Source: Sideroxydans sp.
GTDB taxonomy: Bacteria; Pseudomonadota; Gammaproteobacteria; Burkholderiales; Gallionellaceae
Reading direction: 5' to 3'
NCBI GenBank assembly: GCA_027310665.1
Contig: DAIDAJ010000108.1
Location: 1 to 44,971 of the forward strand
DNA length: 44,971 nt
The position numbers and the translations under genes are program-made. The notes beneath the pieces are model-generated. The model was not told the origin of the DNA. It saw only the letters and a list, made by a program, of their open reading frames with translations, and searched no databases. Shown in pieces: positions 33,451 through 41,553 of this stretch (the first letter of the stretch is position 1; the number at the start of each line of letters is the position of its first letter).

Positions 33451-33543
33451 CGTAGCTTATCCGGGGTGAGAGCCGTTGCTACAATAAAGAATCGAAAGAT
33501 TCTGTATCCAGCCCGGCAGGGAAACCTGCCGGGCTTTTAATTT
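33451..33543 (+). ncRNA. tracrRNA of the type II-C system
   Basis: The anti-repeat at 33451-33484 is complementary to the CRISPR repeat: a 22-bp block beginning CGTAGCTTATCC and ending GGTGAGAG, with one C-to-T change that keeps a G-U pair. It is followed by a 5-nt unpaired CCGTT and then GCTACAA (7 bp). CCGTTGCTACAATAA also occurs in the N. meningitidis tracrRNA. Downstream are AGAATC-GAAA-GATTCT (33488-33503) and GCCCGGCAGG-GAAA-CCTGCCGGGC (33511-33534) followed by TTTTAATTT, which ends the RNA. Length about 90 nt. Transcription is divergent from cas9. Confidence 0.93.
33511..33543 (+). terminator. Terminator hairpin of the tracrRNA
   Basis: Ten-base-pair perfect stem GCCCGGCAGG / CCTGCCGGGC with a GAAA loop, followed by TTTTAATTT. 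It doubles as the 3' structural hairpin of the tracrRNA. Confidence 0.9.
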
Positions 33544-33786
33544 GGGTAGACAGGTCGCGGCCCGGCCTGAACGTGGATGGCGGAGGCGTGGCTGCCCATG
33601 CCGGGTTCATCCAAATGATGAATCATCCCGGCTCCAAACAAGACAACCTGCGTCAAGTTGGACGGTATTCTTGCGTCAGCCTCCTGTTCTGATTTCTGCC
33701 GTTCTTCCTTCGTGCATCGCGAAGGAATGATGACGGCGAGTGCGCAAGCGGCATTTACTCTATGATTCAAACTTGCCGGTGTCAAC
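33544..33786. other. Intergenic DNA between tracrRNA and glpD
   Basis: 243 bp with no gene I can support. It contains a perfect 8-bp inverted repeat TTCCTTCG-N7-CGAAGGAA at 33705-33727, about 60 bp upstream of glpD, which could be an operator or a leader hairpin. No clear promoter or Shine-Dalgarno for glpD was found. Confidence 0.5.
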
Positions 33787-35358
33787 GTGAACACTATGAT
33801 GAAACGAGACTTTTCAGCGCTGCAAGGTGAGTTCGATATGCTGGTCTGCGGCGGCGGCATCTACGGCGCATGGACGGCTTATGACGCAGCGCTGCGCGGG
33901 CTGAAGGTGGCGCTGGTGGAGCAGGGCGACTGGGCGAGCGCGACTTCGTCGGCGTCCAGCAAACTGATCCACGGCGGGCTGCGCTACCTGGAGACCTACG
34001 ATTTCAAACTGGTGCGCAAGGCGCTCAAGGAGCGGCGCCTGTTGTTGCAGATCGCGCCGCATCGCGTATGGCCGTTGCGCTTCGGAGTGCCGGTGTATGC
34101 CGACAGCCGCAACGGCACCTTGAAATTGAAAGCCGGGCTGACGCTGTACGACACCCTGGCGGGGTTCCCGGACGGGCAGATGCGGCATCGCCATTTTGGT
34201 CGCGCGCAATTTTCGGATCATTTCCCTTTTCTTGATGAAGCCTCCCTGAAGGGCGGCTTCACTTATGGCGATGCGCAGACCGACGATGCGCGGCTGGTGC
34301 TGGAACTGGTGGCCGGCGCGATGGCGCAGGGTGCCGTGTGCGTGAACTACGCCAAACTCCTTGCCTGGAACGAAGTGCGCGGCCAGGTGTGCGGTGCGAC
34401 GGTGCAAGACGGGGTGAGCGGTATCACGGCGCAAGTGCGCGCCAGGCAATGCGTGAGCACCGCCGGCCCGTGGATGGCAGCGATTGCTCCGGACCAAGCC
34501 TGGTGCCGCTTGAGCAGAGGCATCCATTTGGTGATGCCTGCCCTGCAAACCGGCGAGGCGATCCTGTTGACGGCGAAGCAGGACGGGCGCGTGTTCTTCA
34601 TCATCCCGTGGTACGGCCGGACGTTGCTGGGCACGACGGATACCGACTATCGCGGCGACGTCGATCGCGTGGTCGTGGAAGAGGAAGACGTGGCGTATCT
34701 GCTTGCCGCAGCCAACCGCTACCTGAAAACCGGGTGGACCAGGCAGGACGTCATCGGCAGCTATGCGGGGGTGCGCGTGATGAAGCAGAGCGACGCTGCG
34801 CATCCTTCCGACGCCAGCCGCGATTGGGAGCTGAAAACGACGGGGAACGGGCTGCTTTACGCCATCGGCGGAAAGCTTACCTCGGCACGCGAAGATGCGG
34901 CTGTGATCGTCGATACGGTATGCACCCGGTCCGGCGTGGCAGCCGGTTGCGCGACCGGAGGCAGGGATTTTCCATGGAAGCCGCCGCGGAAATTTGAAGA
35001 GTGGTCCGATCAGACCGGCGCGCAGGCGCAGCGCCTGGGCATCGATGCCGAGTGCGCGAAATGGCTGCGGCGCCGTCATGGCGTCCGCATCGAGCAGATA
35101 TACCGGTTGGTCGGGGAGGCGCCGCAACTGGCGGCTCGCATCGTGCCGGCGCTGCCGTTCATCCATGCCGATCTGTTGCTGTGCGCCCGCGACGAAATGG
35201 TCGTGCATCTGGCGGACCTGCTGCGTCGCCGCCTGCCGCTGCTGATCCTGGCAAGACTGGACACGGCAGAAGTGCGGCGACTGGCTGAGCTGGTCGCGCC
35301 CGTGATGGGCTGGGATGAGGACAGGATCGCGCGCGAAGTCGAGGCTTGCGGCCCATGA
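33787..35358 (+). CDS. glpD: Glycerol-3-phosphate dehydrogenase, FAD-dependent (GlpD)
   Basis: Membrane-associated flavoenzyme of about 520 residues oxidising sn-glycerol-3-phosphate to dihydroxyacetone phosphate and passing electrons to ubiquinone. The Rossmann FAD motif is FDMLVCGGGIYGAWTAYDAA, followed by SATSSASSKLIHGGLRYLE, the GlpD signature. IPWYGRTLLGTTDTDYRGD and YAIGGKLTSAREDA are typical downstream motifs. GTG 33787, ATG 33796 and ATG 33799 are possible starts; no strong ribosome site decides. The stop overlaps the kinase start (ATGA), so both are co-translated. Together with the GDPD upstream of the CRISPR locus it would consume glycerophosphodiester-derived G3P. Confidence 0.93.
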   Translation: MNTMMKRDFSALQGEFDMLVCGGGIYGAWTAYDAALRGLKVALVEQGDWASATSSASSKLIHGGLRYLETYDFKLVRKALKERRLLLQIAPHRVWPLRFGVPVYADSRNGTLKLKAGLTLYDTLAGFPDGQMRHRHFGRAQFSDHFPFLDEASLKGGFTYGDAQTDDARLVLELVAGAMAQGAVCVNYAKLLAWNEVRGQVCGATVQDGVSGITAQVRARQCVSTAGPWMAAIAPDQAWCRLSRGIHLVMPALQTGEAILLTAKQDGRVFFIIPWYGRTLLGTTDTDYRGDVDRVVVEEEDVAYLLAAANRYLKTGWTRQDVIGSYAGVRVMKQSDAAHPSDASRDWELKTTGNGLLYAIGGKLTSAREDAAVIVDTVCTRSGVAAGCATGGRDFPWKPPRKFEEWSDQTGAQAQRLGIDAECAKWLRRRHGVRIEQIYRLVGEAPQLAARIVPALPFIHADLLLCARDEMVVHLADLLRRRLPLLILARLDTAEVRRLAELVAPVMGWDEDRIAREVEACGP

Positions 35359-36815
35359 TCGTTGCCGTCGCGCTTGATCTGGGGACGACCACGATCAAGG
35401 CGGGGGTGCTGTCGCAGGGCGGCACGCTTGGCAGCGTCATCGCCAGGCCTGCACCCCGGATCACAGTGGACGGCGGGCGATACGAGAGCGATGCAAGTGC
35501 CTATGCCGCAACTGCGGAAGCGGTGCTGTCGGAATGTCTGGCCAGCAACGATGTGCGCCCGCTCCCGCAAACGGCCGACTTTGTCGGTAACGCGTCGGAA
35601 GTGCGCCTACCTCTCGGCCTGAGCAGCCAGCGTTCTTCCTTTCTGATCTGGGATCGCGCCAGCGGACAGCCGGTGACGCCGCTCGTTTCCTGGCAGGACG
35701 ACAGGGGCGCTGAAAGCTGTGCCGTGCTGCGAGATCGTGAAGACACGATTCTCCAACTTACCGGCTTGCCGCTGACACCTTATTATCTGGCCCCCAAACT
35801 GCGTGTGCTGTTGCGCGAGAACCCATCCTGGCGGGAGCGGTTGCTGAGCGGCGAATGGCTGCCGGGAACGCTGGATTCCTTTCTTGTCTGGCGCTGGACG
35901 GAGGGAAGGGAGCATGTCACCGACGTTTCAATGGCTGCACGAACCTTGCTGATGGATGTTCATAACCGGCAGTGGTCGCCGGTATTGTGCGGATTGTTCG
36001 ATATTCCGCAGCTGGCTTTGCCGCAGATCAAGCCGTCCAGCGCGCTGGATATCCGTCTGCGGAACGGTTTGCTTCTGCAGGCGAGCGTGGGCGACCAGTC
36101 GGCGGCACTGATCGCCAGTATCGCCCCCGGCCAGGCGGAAGCGCTGGTGAACCTGGGGACCGGCGGGTTCGTGGCCAGTTATCTGCCGCGACAGGCGAGT
36201 GCTCCCGACGGCTACCTGCAAACCCTGGTCTGGCAGGATACTTCGCAACCGCCGCATCTGGCCGTGGAAGGAACGCTCAACTCCATCGCTGCAGCCTTGG
36301 CGCCGTATCCGGTCGGGGAGTGTCATGTTGAAGAACTGGCCAGCGACGGCATCTTTTGCCTGGCGGAGCCGAGCGGGTTGGGAGCGCCGTATTTCCGTAG
36401 TGACCTGGGTCTGGCGTTCTCGGAGCCGGTCGAGCATCTGGCGCCGCAACGCATTGCACTGTTGCTGCAGGAAGCCATCATCTTTCGGGTGGCCCGGATA
36501 CTGGAAGATTTCAGGCGGGATTTCGGAATTGAACGGGTCTATCTTTCAGGGGGCCTGTCCAGTCTGCCCTGCCTGCAACAAGGGATCGCCCGGTGCGTGC
36601 CATGCACCTGTTATCGTTTGCTGCAGGCGGAGGCCAGTCTGAACGGTGCGGCGCACCTTGCCGCCGGACTGCCGGGTGCAGGCGGCAGAATGGCCCAAAA
36701 GATCGATGTGCCCGCGTGCCCGTCGGGGCTCCCCGGAAAATATGCCAAGTGGAAGGATTGGCTGGACGGACTGTTGCGTGCCGTGCCTTCCGGGCAGGTT
36801 GGCCCGCGTGATTGA
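35355..36815 (+). CDS. FGGY-family kinase, glycerol kinase-like
   Basis: Sugar/polyol kinase of 486 residues. The ATP-site start VAVALDLGTTTIKAGVLS and several stretches resemble GlpK: GLSSQRSSFLIWDRASGQP, SWQDDRGAE, TGLPLTPYYLAPKLR, LPGTLDSFLVWRWT and VTDVSMAARTLLMDVHN. The catalytic Asp is in SVGDQSAALI and the adenosine motif in LVNLGTGGF. It is shorter and more divergent in the N-terminal domain than standard GlpK (about 500), so a different polyol is possible, but co-translation with glpD argues for glycerol. ATG 35355 overlaps the glpD stop; an in-frame TTG at 35346 would add three residues. Confidence 0.85.
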   Translation: MIVAVALDLGTTTIKAGVLSQGGTLGSVIARPAPRITVDGGRYESDASAYAATAEAVLSECLASNDVRPLPQTADFVGNASEVRLPLGLSSQRSSFLIWDRASGQPVTPLVSWQDDRGAESCAVLRDREDTILQLTGLPLTPYYLAPKLRVLLRENPSWRERLLSGEWLPGTLDSFLVWRWTEGREHVTDVSMAARTLLMDVHNRQWSPVLCGLFDIPQLALPQIKPSSALDIRLRNGLLLQASVGDQSAALIASIAPGQAEALVNLGTGGFVASYLPRQASAPDGYLQTLVWQDTSQPPHLAVEGTLNSIAAALAPYPVGECHVEELASDGIFCLAEPSGLGAPYFRSDLGLAFSEPVEHLAPQRIALLLQEAIIFRVARILEDFRRDFGIERVYLSGGLSSLPCLQQGIARCVPCTCYRLLQAEASLNGAAHLAAGLPGAGGRMAQKIDVPACPSGLPGKYAKWKDWLDGLLRAVPSGQVGPRD

Positions 36816-36821
36816 TAGCGT

Positions 36822-36850
36822 TTGACAGGGATGGTGGTCTCGCTTAGAAT
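36822..36850 (+). promoter_or_regulatory. Sigma70 promoter of rplM-rpsI
   Basis: TTGACA (36822-36827), 17-bp spacer, TAGAAT (36845-36850). The -35 is perfect and the -10 matches 5 of 6. It gives a start near 36857 and a leader of about 40 nt before rplM, as expected for a strongly expressed ribosomal operon. Confidence 0.9.
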
Positions 36851-36897
36851 GCGCGCCCTTCGCAGTCTGTTAACCATTTTTAGTTTTAGGAAATGCC

Positions 36898-37335
36898 ATG
36901 AAAACATTTTCCGCAAAGCCGCACGAAGTCCAGCACGACTGGTTGCTGGTGGATGCCGCCGACAAAGTTCTGGGCCGTTTGGCCAGCCAGATCGCTATCC
37001 GCCTGCGCGGCAAGCATAAAGCCATCTACACGCCGCACGTCGATACCGGCGATTTCGTCGTGGTTGTCAATGCCGACAAGCTGCGCGTGACCGGCAACAA
37101 GTCTCAGGACAAGATGTACTACCGCCATACGGGTTATCCCGGCGGTATCTACGAAACCAATTTCCTCAAGCTGCAACAGCGTCATCCACAGCGAGTGCTG
37201 CAAAAGGCCGTGCGCGGCATGTTGCCGAAGGGACCGTTGGGCTATGCGATGTTGAGCAAGCTCAAAGTCTACGGCGGTGCGACTCACCCGCACAGCGCGC
37301 AGCAACCGAAACCCATTGATCTGTTGAAGGCTTAA
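36898..37335 (+). CDS. rplM: 50S ribosomal protein L13
   Basis: L13, an early-assembling 23S rRNA-binding protein; 145 residues against the usual 142. Diagnostic segments are [49 protein letters not shown] and [14 protein letters not shown] with [13 protein letters not shown] at the end. It is the first gene of the classic rplM-rpsI operon, with rpsI starting 2 nt after its stop and a near-consensus promoter 48-76 bp upstream. Confidence 0.98.
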   Translation: MKTFSAKPHEVQHDWLLVDAADKVLGRLASQIAIRLRGKHKAIYTPHVDTGDFVVVVNADKLRVTGNKSQDKMYYRHTGYPGGIYETNFLKLQQRHPQRVLQKAVRGMLPKGPLGYAMLSKLKVYGGATHPHSAQQPKPIDLLKA

Positions 37336-37337
37336 TC

Positions 37338-37730
37338 ATGAGCGTAACTTATAACTACGGAACCGGTCGTCGCAAGAGTGCGGTGGCACGCGTTTTCATC
37401 AAACCCGGCAAGGGCGACATCGTCGTCAACGACAAGCCGATCGATGTGTTCTTCTCTCGCGAGACAGGCCGCATGGTGGTGCGTCAACCGCTGGAACTGA
37501 CCGACATGGTTGGCAAGTTCGACATCATGGTGAACGTATCCGGCGGCGGCGAATCCGGCCAGGCTGGCGCTGTGCGCCACGGTATCACCCGCGCTCTGAT
37601 CGACTACGACGCCAACCTCAAGCCCACGCTGAGCAAGGCAGGTCTGGTCACTCGCGATGCACGCGAAGTCGAGCGCAAGAAGGTCGGCCTGCGCAAAGCG
37701 CGCCGCAGGAAGCAATTCTCCAAGCGTTAA
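37338..37730 (+). CDS. rpsI: 30S ribosomal protein S9
   Basis: S9, 130 residues, whose C-terminal tail reaches the decoding-site tRNA. It begins [20 protein letters not shown], contains [20 protein letters not shown] and ends in the basic [11 protein letters not shown], with the conserved terminal Lys-Arg. It is co-transcribed with rplM and followed by a strong terminator at 37757-37782. Confidence 0.98.
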   Translation: MSVTYNYGTGRRKSAVARVFIKPGKGDIVVNDKPIDVFFSRETGRMVVRQPLELTDMVGKFDIMVNVSGGGESGQAGAVRHGITRALIDYDANLKPTLSKAGLVTRDAREVERKKVGLRKARRRKQFSKR

Positions 37731-37756
37731 TCCTCTGTGGGATTGCCGCAGGACAG

Positions 37757-37782
37757 AAAAAGCCGCCTTTGGGCGGCTTTTT
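37757..37782 (+). terminator. Terminator of rplM-rpsI
   Basis: AAAAAGCCGCC (37757-37767), loop TTTG, GGCGGCTTTTT (37772-37782). The A-tract, GC stem and T-run form a bidirectional-looking rho-independent terminator 27 bp after the rpsI stop. Confidence 0.95.
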
Positions 37783-37819
37783 CCTTTATCATTTACAGCT
37801 GATTTTTTGAGGTACGAAC

Positions 37820-38848
37820 GTGTTGAAAATCGGAATCGTAGGGGGAACAGGCTATACCGGTGTCGAGTTGCTGCGGCTGCTGGCGGGACATCCGCAGGCA
37901 GAGTTGCGGGTGATCACTTCGCGCGCCGAGGCCGGTACGCTGGTCAGCCAGATGTTTCCCAGCCTGCGCGGTTATGTAGACCTGCCTTTTACCCACCCTG
38001 ACCAGGCACATCTCGATCAGTGCGATGTCGTGTTCTTCGCAACGCCCAACGGTATCGCGATGCAACAGACGCGCGCCCTGCTGGATGCCGGCGTACGGGT
38101 CATCGATCTGGCTGCGGATTTCCGCATCAAAGACATCGCCGAGTGGGAAAAATGGTATGGCATGACCCATGCCTGTCCAGATTTGGTGGCAGAGGCAGTG
38201 TACGGTCTGCCGGAAGTGAACAGGGCCAGGATCAAACAGGCGCGGCTGGTGGCGAATCCGGGTTGCTATCCGACGGCGGTGCAATTGGGCTTTATTCCCT
38301 TGCTTGAGGCAGGATTGGTCGAGGAAGGCTCGCTGATCGCCGATTCGAAATCCGGCGTATCCGGTGCGGGCAAGAAAGCCGAGGTCGGCTACCTCTTTTC
38401 AGAGGATTCGGATAATTTCAAGGCTTATGGCGTGGCCGGACATCGGCATTTGCCCGAGATCAGGCAGGGGCTGGGGAATGTCATCGGCAAGCCGGTAGGG
38501 CTGACTTTCATTCCCCACCTGACTCCGATGATACGCGGCATCCATGCCACGCTGTACGGACGCCTCAAGAAGGATGCGGATTTGCAGGCCCTGTTCGAGC
38601 AGCGTTACGCCAACGAGGCGTTCGTCGATGTGTTGCCGGCGGGCAGCATGCCCGAAACACGTTCGGTGCGGGGTTCCAACCTGTGCCGTATCGCGGTGCA
38701 CAGGCCTCAAGGCGGCGATACGGTCGTGGTGCTGTCGGTGATCGACAATCTGGTCAAGGGCGCCGCGGGGCAGGCGGTACAAAACATGAACATCATGTTC
38801 GGATTGCCGGAATCCGAAGGGCTTAACGTGGTTCCCTTGCTGCCTTGA
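37820..38848 (+). CDS. argC: N-acetyl-gamma-glutamyl-phosphate reductase ArgC
   Basis: Third enzyme of arginine synthesis: NADPH-dependent reduction of N-acetylglutamyl-phosphate to the semialdehyde. 342 residues. The nucleotide-binding start is [20 protein letters not shown]. The catalytic Cys is C149 in [32 protein letters not shown] and [12 protein letters not shown] are typical type 1 motifs. It starts at GTG 37820 with GAGG upstream. Transcribed after the rpsI terminator, probably with the DUF6776-like gene 1 nt downstream. Confidence 0.97.
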   Translation: MLKIGIVGGTGYTGVELLRLLAGHPQAELRVITSRAEAGTLVSQMFPSLRGYVDLPFTHPDQAHLDQCDVVFFATPNGIAMQQTRALLDAGVRVIDLAADFRIKDIAEWEKWYGMTHACPDLVAEAVYGLPEVNRARIKQARLVANPGCYPTAVQLGFIPLLEAGLVEEGSLIADSKSGVSGAGKKAEVGYLFSEDSDNFKAYGVAGHRHLPEIRQGLGNVIGKPVGLTFIPHLTPMIRGIHATLYGRLKKDADLQALFEQRYANEAFVDVLPAGSMPETRSVRGSNLCRIAVHRPQGGDTVVVLSVIDNLVKGAAGQAVQNMNIMFGLPESEGLNVVPLLP

Positions 38849-38849
38849 T

Positions 38850-39605
38850 ATGAAGATGATACGAAGCTTCCGCCGCAAGTTCAGTATCTCTGCGCCGCGG
38901 CTGTCAGTGCGCCCGCACGTGCCATGGTATGTGCGCTGGGCCATTGCAGTGCCTTTCGTCCTGCTGATAGGGCTGACCATCTGGTGGGCGTATGGCTCGG
39001 GTCTGGAGCTGGCTGGCTTCCACCGCGGAGAGTCGGAAAAGGAATTGAGCGAATTGCGCGAGCGGGTGCATTTCCTGGAAGACCAGAATACTTCGCAAGC
39101 CAACCAGATTGCCGCATACGAACGTCAGGCACAGATCGACCAGGCTTCCAATCAGGGAATAGCTGCGCAGCTGAAAAACCTGCACGATGAAAATGCGCGT
39201 TTGCAGGAAGACCTGCTGTTCTTCCAGAACTTGCCGCTGACCGGTGCGCGCGAGGCCGAATTGTCCATTCATCGCCTGAAGATCGAGCCTGACAGCCTGC
39301 CCGGCGAATATCTGTGCCGCATGTTGCTGGTACAGAGTGTTCAACAGCGCGGCAAGGCATTTCAGGGCAGTCTGCAACTGGTGGTGAACGGGCTGCGGGA
39401 CGGCAGGAAAGTAGTGCTACAATTCCCGCAGGAGGACTCGCCGTCCGAGGTGGCAGCTTATCAGTTGAGTTTCAAGTATTACCAGCGTGTGGACAAGGGG
39501 TTTAAGTTGCCGCCGGAGATGAAGGTCGATAGCGTTGAGGTTCGTGTATTCGAAAAAGGGATACAGGAGCCCAAGATCAAGCAGACGGTCGACCTGCCGT
39601 CCTAA
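38850..39605 (+). CDS. DUF6776-like single-pass membrane protein
   Basis: Protein of 251 residues, function unknown. A basic N-terminus (MKMIRSFRRKF) precedes one membrane helix (WAIAVPFVLLIGLTIWWAYG), then a periplasmic coiled coil at about residues 60-130 (ELSELRERVHFLEDQNTSQA and AAQLKNLHDENARLQEDLLF) and a beta-rich C-terminal domain (LQLVVNGLRDGRKVVLQF, VEVRVFEKGIQEPKIKQTV). The layout resembles the N-terminal part of bactofilin-linked M23 peptidases such as LmdC, and the gene directly precedes a bactofilin gene, so it may anchor or guide bactofilin. I recognise the family only as DUF6776 from its context. The start is 1 bp after the argC stop. Confidence 0.75.
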   Translation: MKMIRSFRRKFSISAPRLSVRPHVPWYVRWAIAVPFVLLIGLTIWWAYGSGLELAGFHRGESEKELSELRERVHFLEDQNTSQANQIAAYERQAQIDQASNQGIAAQLKNLHDENARLQEDLLFFQNLPLTGAREAELSIHRLKIEPDSLPGEYLCRMLLVQSVQQRGKAFQGSLQLVVNGLRDGRKVVLQFPQEDSPSEVAAYQLSFKYYQRVDKGFKLPPEMKVDSVEVRVFEKGIQEPKIKQTVDLPS

Positions 39606-39619
39606 AGGAGAAGTCAAGC

Positions 39620-40027
39620 ATGTTCAGCAGCCGGAATAGTAAACCGCAGAATCGTATCGACTCGCTGGTAGGGGTGGGAACCAGGATTGAAGGCAACGTC
39701 CATTTCACGGGCGGACTGCGCGTCGATGGAGAGATCAAAGGTAATGTGATTGCCGATCTCAGCAAACCCAGCACCCTGGTATTGAGCGAGCACGCTCGCG
39801 TGGACGGCGAGATCAGGGTTACCCATCTTGTGGTGAACGGGACTGTAGTGGGCCCCGTCAATGCGGCGGAGTATCTGGAACTACAGAGCAAAGCGAAGGT
39901 CACAGGTGATGTACACTATAAAACGCTTGAGATACAGTTGGGCGCGATCGTTGAGGGTAAATTGATTCACTTGGCGGAAGCGGAGGATAGGGTAGTGGCT
40001 TTCAAGCTCGGTTCTGCCGAGTCATAA
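39620..40027 (+). CDS. Bactofilin family cytoskeletal protein
   Basis: Polymer-forming bactofilin of 135 residues. The core is a beta-helix of short repeats, with DSLVGVGTRIEGNVHFTGGL, RVDGEIKGNVIADL, HARVDGEIRVTHLVVNGTVVG and VTGDVHYKTLEIQLGAIVEG visible; the N-terminus (SRNSKPQNR) and C-terminus are short and polar. Bactofilins form membrane-associated filaments and organise peptidoglycan enzymes. GGAG lies upstream of ATG 39620, 14 bp after the previous gene. An M23 endopeptidase is encoded 1.9 kb downstream, a common association. Confidence 0.92.
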   Translation: MFSSRNSKPQNRIDSLVGVGTRIEGNVHFTGGLRVDGEIKGNVIADLSKPSTLVLSEHARVDGEIRVTHLVVNGTVVGPVNAAEYLELQSKAKVTGDVHYKTLEIQLGAIVEGKLIHLAEAEDRVVAFKLGSAES

Positions 40028-40048
40028 TCAAACCAGTTAGGAGGCAAT

Positions 40049-40399
40049 ATGAATGCAATGACCGAAATGCAAGACCCGCTGTTGTTTACGGACAATGCGG
40101 CAAACAAAGTGAAGCAACTGATCGAAGAAGAAGGCAATGCCGAGCTCAAGTTGCGCGTGTTCGTGAGCGGAGGCGGCTGTTCAGGCTTCCAGTACGGCTT
40201 TACGTTTGACGAAGTCGCCAACGAAGACGACACCGTCATGAGCAAGAACGGTGTGCAGTTGCTGATCGACCCGATGAGCTTCCAGTATCTGGTAGGCGCG
40301 GAGATCGATTACACGGAAGGTCTGGAAGGTTCGCAGTTCGTCATCAAGAACCCGAATGCGACTACTACCTGCGGCTGCGGCTCGTCGTTCTCGGCATAA
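40049..40399 (+). CDS. erpA: Iron-sulfur cluster insertion protein ErpA
   Basis: A-type Fe-S carrier of 116 residues which delivers clusters to apo-proteins, including those of isoprenoid synthesis and respiration. The three ligand cysteines are visible: [12 protein letters not shown] and CGCGSSF near the C-terminus (Cys-x(64)-Cys-Gly-Cys pattern). AGGAGG precedes the ATG. A strong terminator follows at 40424-40455. Confidence 0.95.
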   Translation: MNAMTEMQDPLLFTDNAANKVKQLIEEEGNAELKLRVFVSGGGCSGFQYGFTFDEVANEDDTVMSKNGVQLLIDPMSFQYLVGAEIDYTEGLEGSQFVIKNPNATTTCGCGSSFSA

Positions 40400-40423
40400 G
40401 CATCGGGCAGTTCTTGTTGCAGG

Positions 40424-40455
40424 AACGGGGCGCGAAAGCGCCCCGTTTTGTTTTA
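40424..40455 (+). terminator. Terminator between erpA and anmK
   Basis: AACGGGGCGC (40424-40433), GAAA loop, GCGCCCCGTT (40438-40447), then TTGTTTTA. A 10-bp stem with T-run serving erpA; it also abuts the end of the convergent anmK gene and may stop that transcript too. Confidence 0.93.
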
Positions 40456-41553
40456 TGAGGGATAAATCGCACCCAGCACACAGGGGTGTCTCGCTCCCGT
40501 GACGGCAGGCAGGTTGGCGGGGCGCAGGTGCAAAGCCTGCTGCGCCAGCCAGGCGAAGGCGATGGCTTCCATCCAGTCGGCGGCGATCCCCAATACTTCG
40601 GTCTTTTGAATACGACATTGCGGTAATGCGTGCTGCAAGTGCGAGAGGAGTTTCTCGTTGTGGGCGCCGCCGCCGCACAGATAGATTTCTTTCGCCCCTG
40701 CGCAGAATCGCTGTATGGCAGCGGCAATGCTGTCTCCGGTGAGCGCGAGCAAAGTTGCCTGCACGTCTGCTGGCGCTTCGTCACCATTCAGATGTCTTCC
40801 AAGCCAGGCGAGGTTGAACAAGTCGCGCCCGGTGCTCTTGGGCGGAGCGGCAGCGAAGTACGGCTCGGTCAGTAATTTTTGCAGCAGTGCCGGGATGACC
40901 TTGCCGCTGGCTGCCCACGTCCCGTTCTTGTCGAAGGATTTTCCCTGGTGGCGCGCGATCCATGCGTCCATCAGCAGGTTGCCGGGGCCGGTGTCGAAGC
41001 CGGCTGTCGTCTTGTTTGGCGCGAGATCGGTCAGGTTGGCGATGCCGCCGATGTTGAGAATGGCGCGGTGGATGGTCGGGTGGCGCGATACCTTGTCGTG
41101 GAACGCCGGCACCAGCGGTGCACCCTGTCCGCCCGCCGCAATGTCGCGACTCCGGAAATCGCCCACGACATGGATGCCTGTCAATTCCGCCAACAGCGCC
41201 CCGTTGTTGAGTTGCACGCTATAGCCGTGTTCGGGGCGATGGCGCACGGTCTGTCCATGGCAGCCGATCGCTTGCACCGATCCGGTTGCGACGCCCGCTT
41301 TCTTCAACAGGATCTGCGCCGCATCGGCATATTCTCGAGCCAGGCGATTGGCGATCAGTTGCGACTGGTGCAGTTCGTTGTGCGAGACTTGATGCAGGGC
41401 CAGCAACGCCTCCTTCAGCGGCTCTGCATAAGGCTGGTAATGGCTGGCGATCAGGACGGGCGCAGCCTGCGAGAGATCGACCAATGCGGCATCGATTCCG
41501 TCCAGGCTGGTGCCGGACATGATGCCGATGTAGAGGTCGGGAGGGAGGCTCAC
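40453..41553 (-). CDS. anmK: Anhydro-N-acetylmuramic acid kinase AnmK
   Basis: Kinase of 366 residues that cleaves and phosphorylates 1,6-anhydro-MurNAc to MurNAc-6-phosphate in peptidoglycan recycling. The start LYIGIMSGTSLDGIDAALVD holds the ATP-binding loop; IGCHGQTVRHRP has the catalytic region, NIGGIANLTDL and GFDTGPGNLLMDAW are family motifs, and CGGGAHNEKL binds nucleotide. Its ATG directly follows the stop of the M23 peptidase gene (41554), so wall cleavage and recycling genes are co-expressed. Confidence 0.96.
   Translation of the reverse strand: MSLPPDLYIGIMSGTSLDGIDAALVDLSQAAPVLIASHYQPYAEPLKEALLALHQVSHNELHQSQLIANRLAREYADAAQILLKKAGVATGSVQAIGCHGQTVRHRPEHGYSVQLNNGALLAELTGIHVVGDFRSRDIAAGGQGAPLVPAFHDKVSRHPTIHRAILNIGGIANLTDLAPNKTTAGFDTGPGNLLMDAWIARHQGKSFDKNGTWAASGKVIPALLQKLLTEPYFAAAPPKSTGRDLFNLAWLGRHLNGDEAPADVQATLLALTGDSIAAAIQRFCAGAKEIYLCGGGAHNEKLLSHLQHALPQCRIQKTEVLGIAADWMEAIAFAWLAQQALHLRPANLPAVTGARHPCVLGAIYPS

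Noticed and set aside
27814..33543. Extra defence genes such as csn2, cas4, a toxin-antitoxin pair or an anti-CRISPR
   Set aside because: No open frame or motif for any of these is present; the locus is a plain II-C set.
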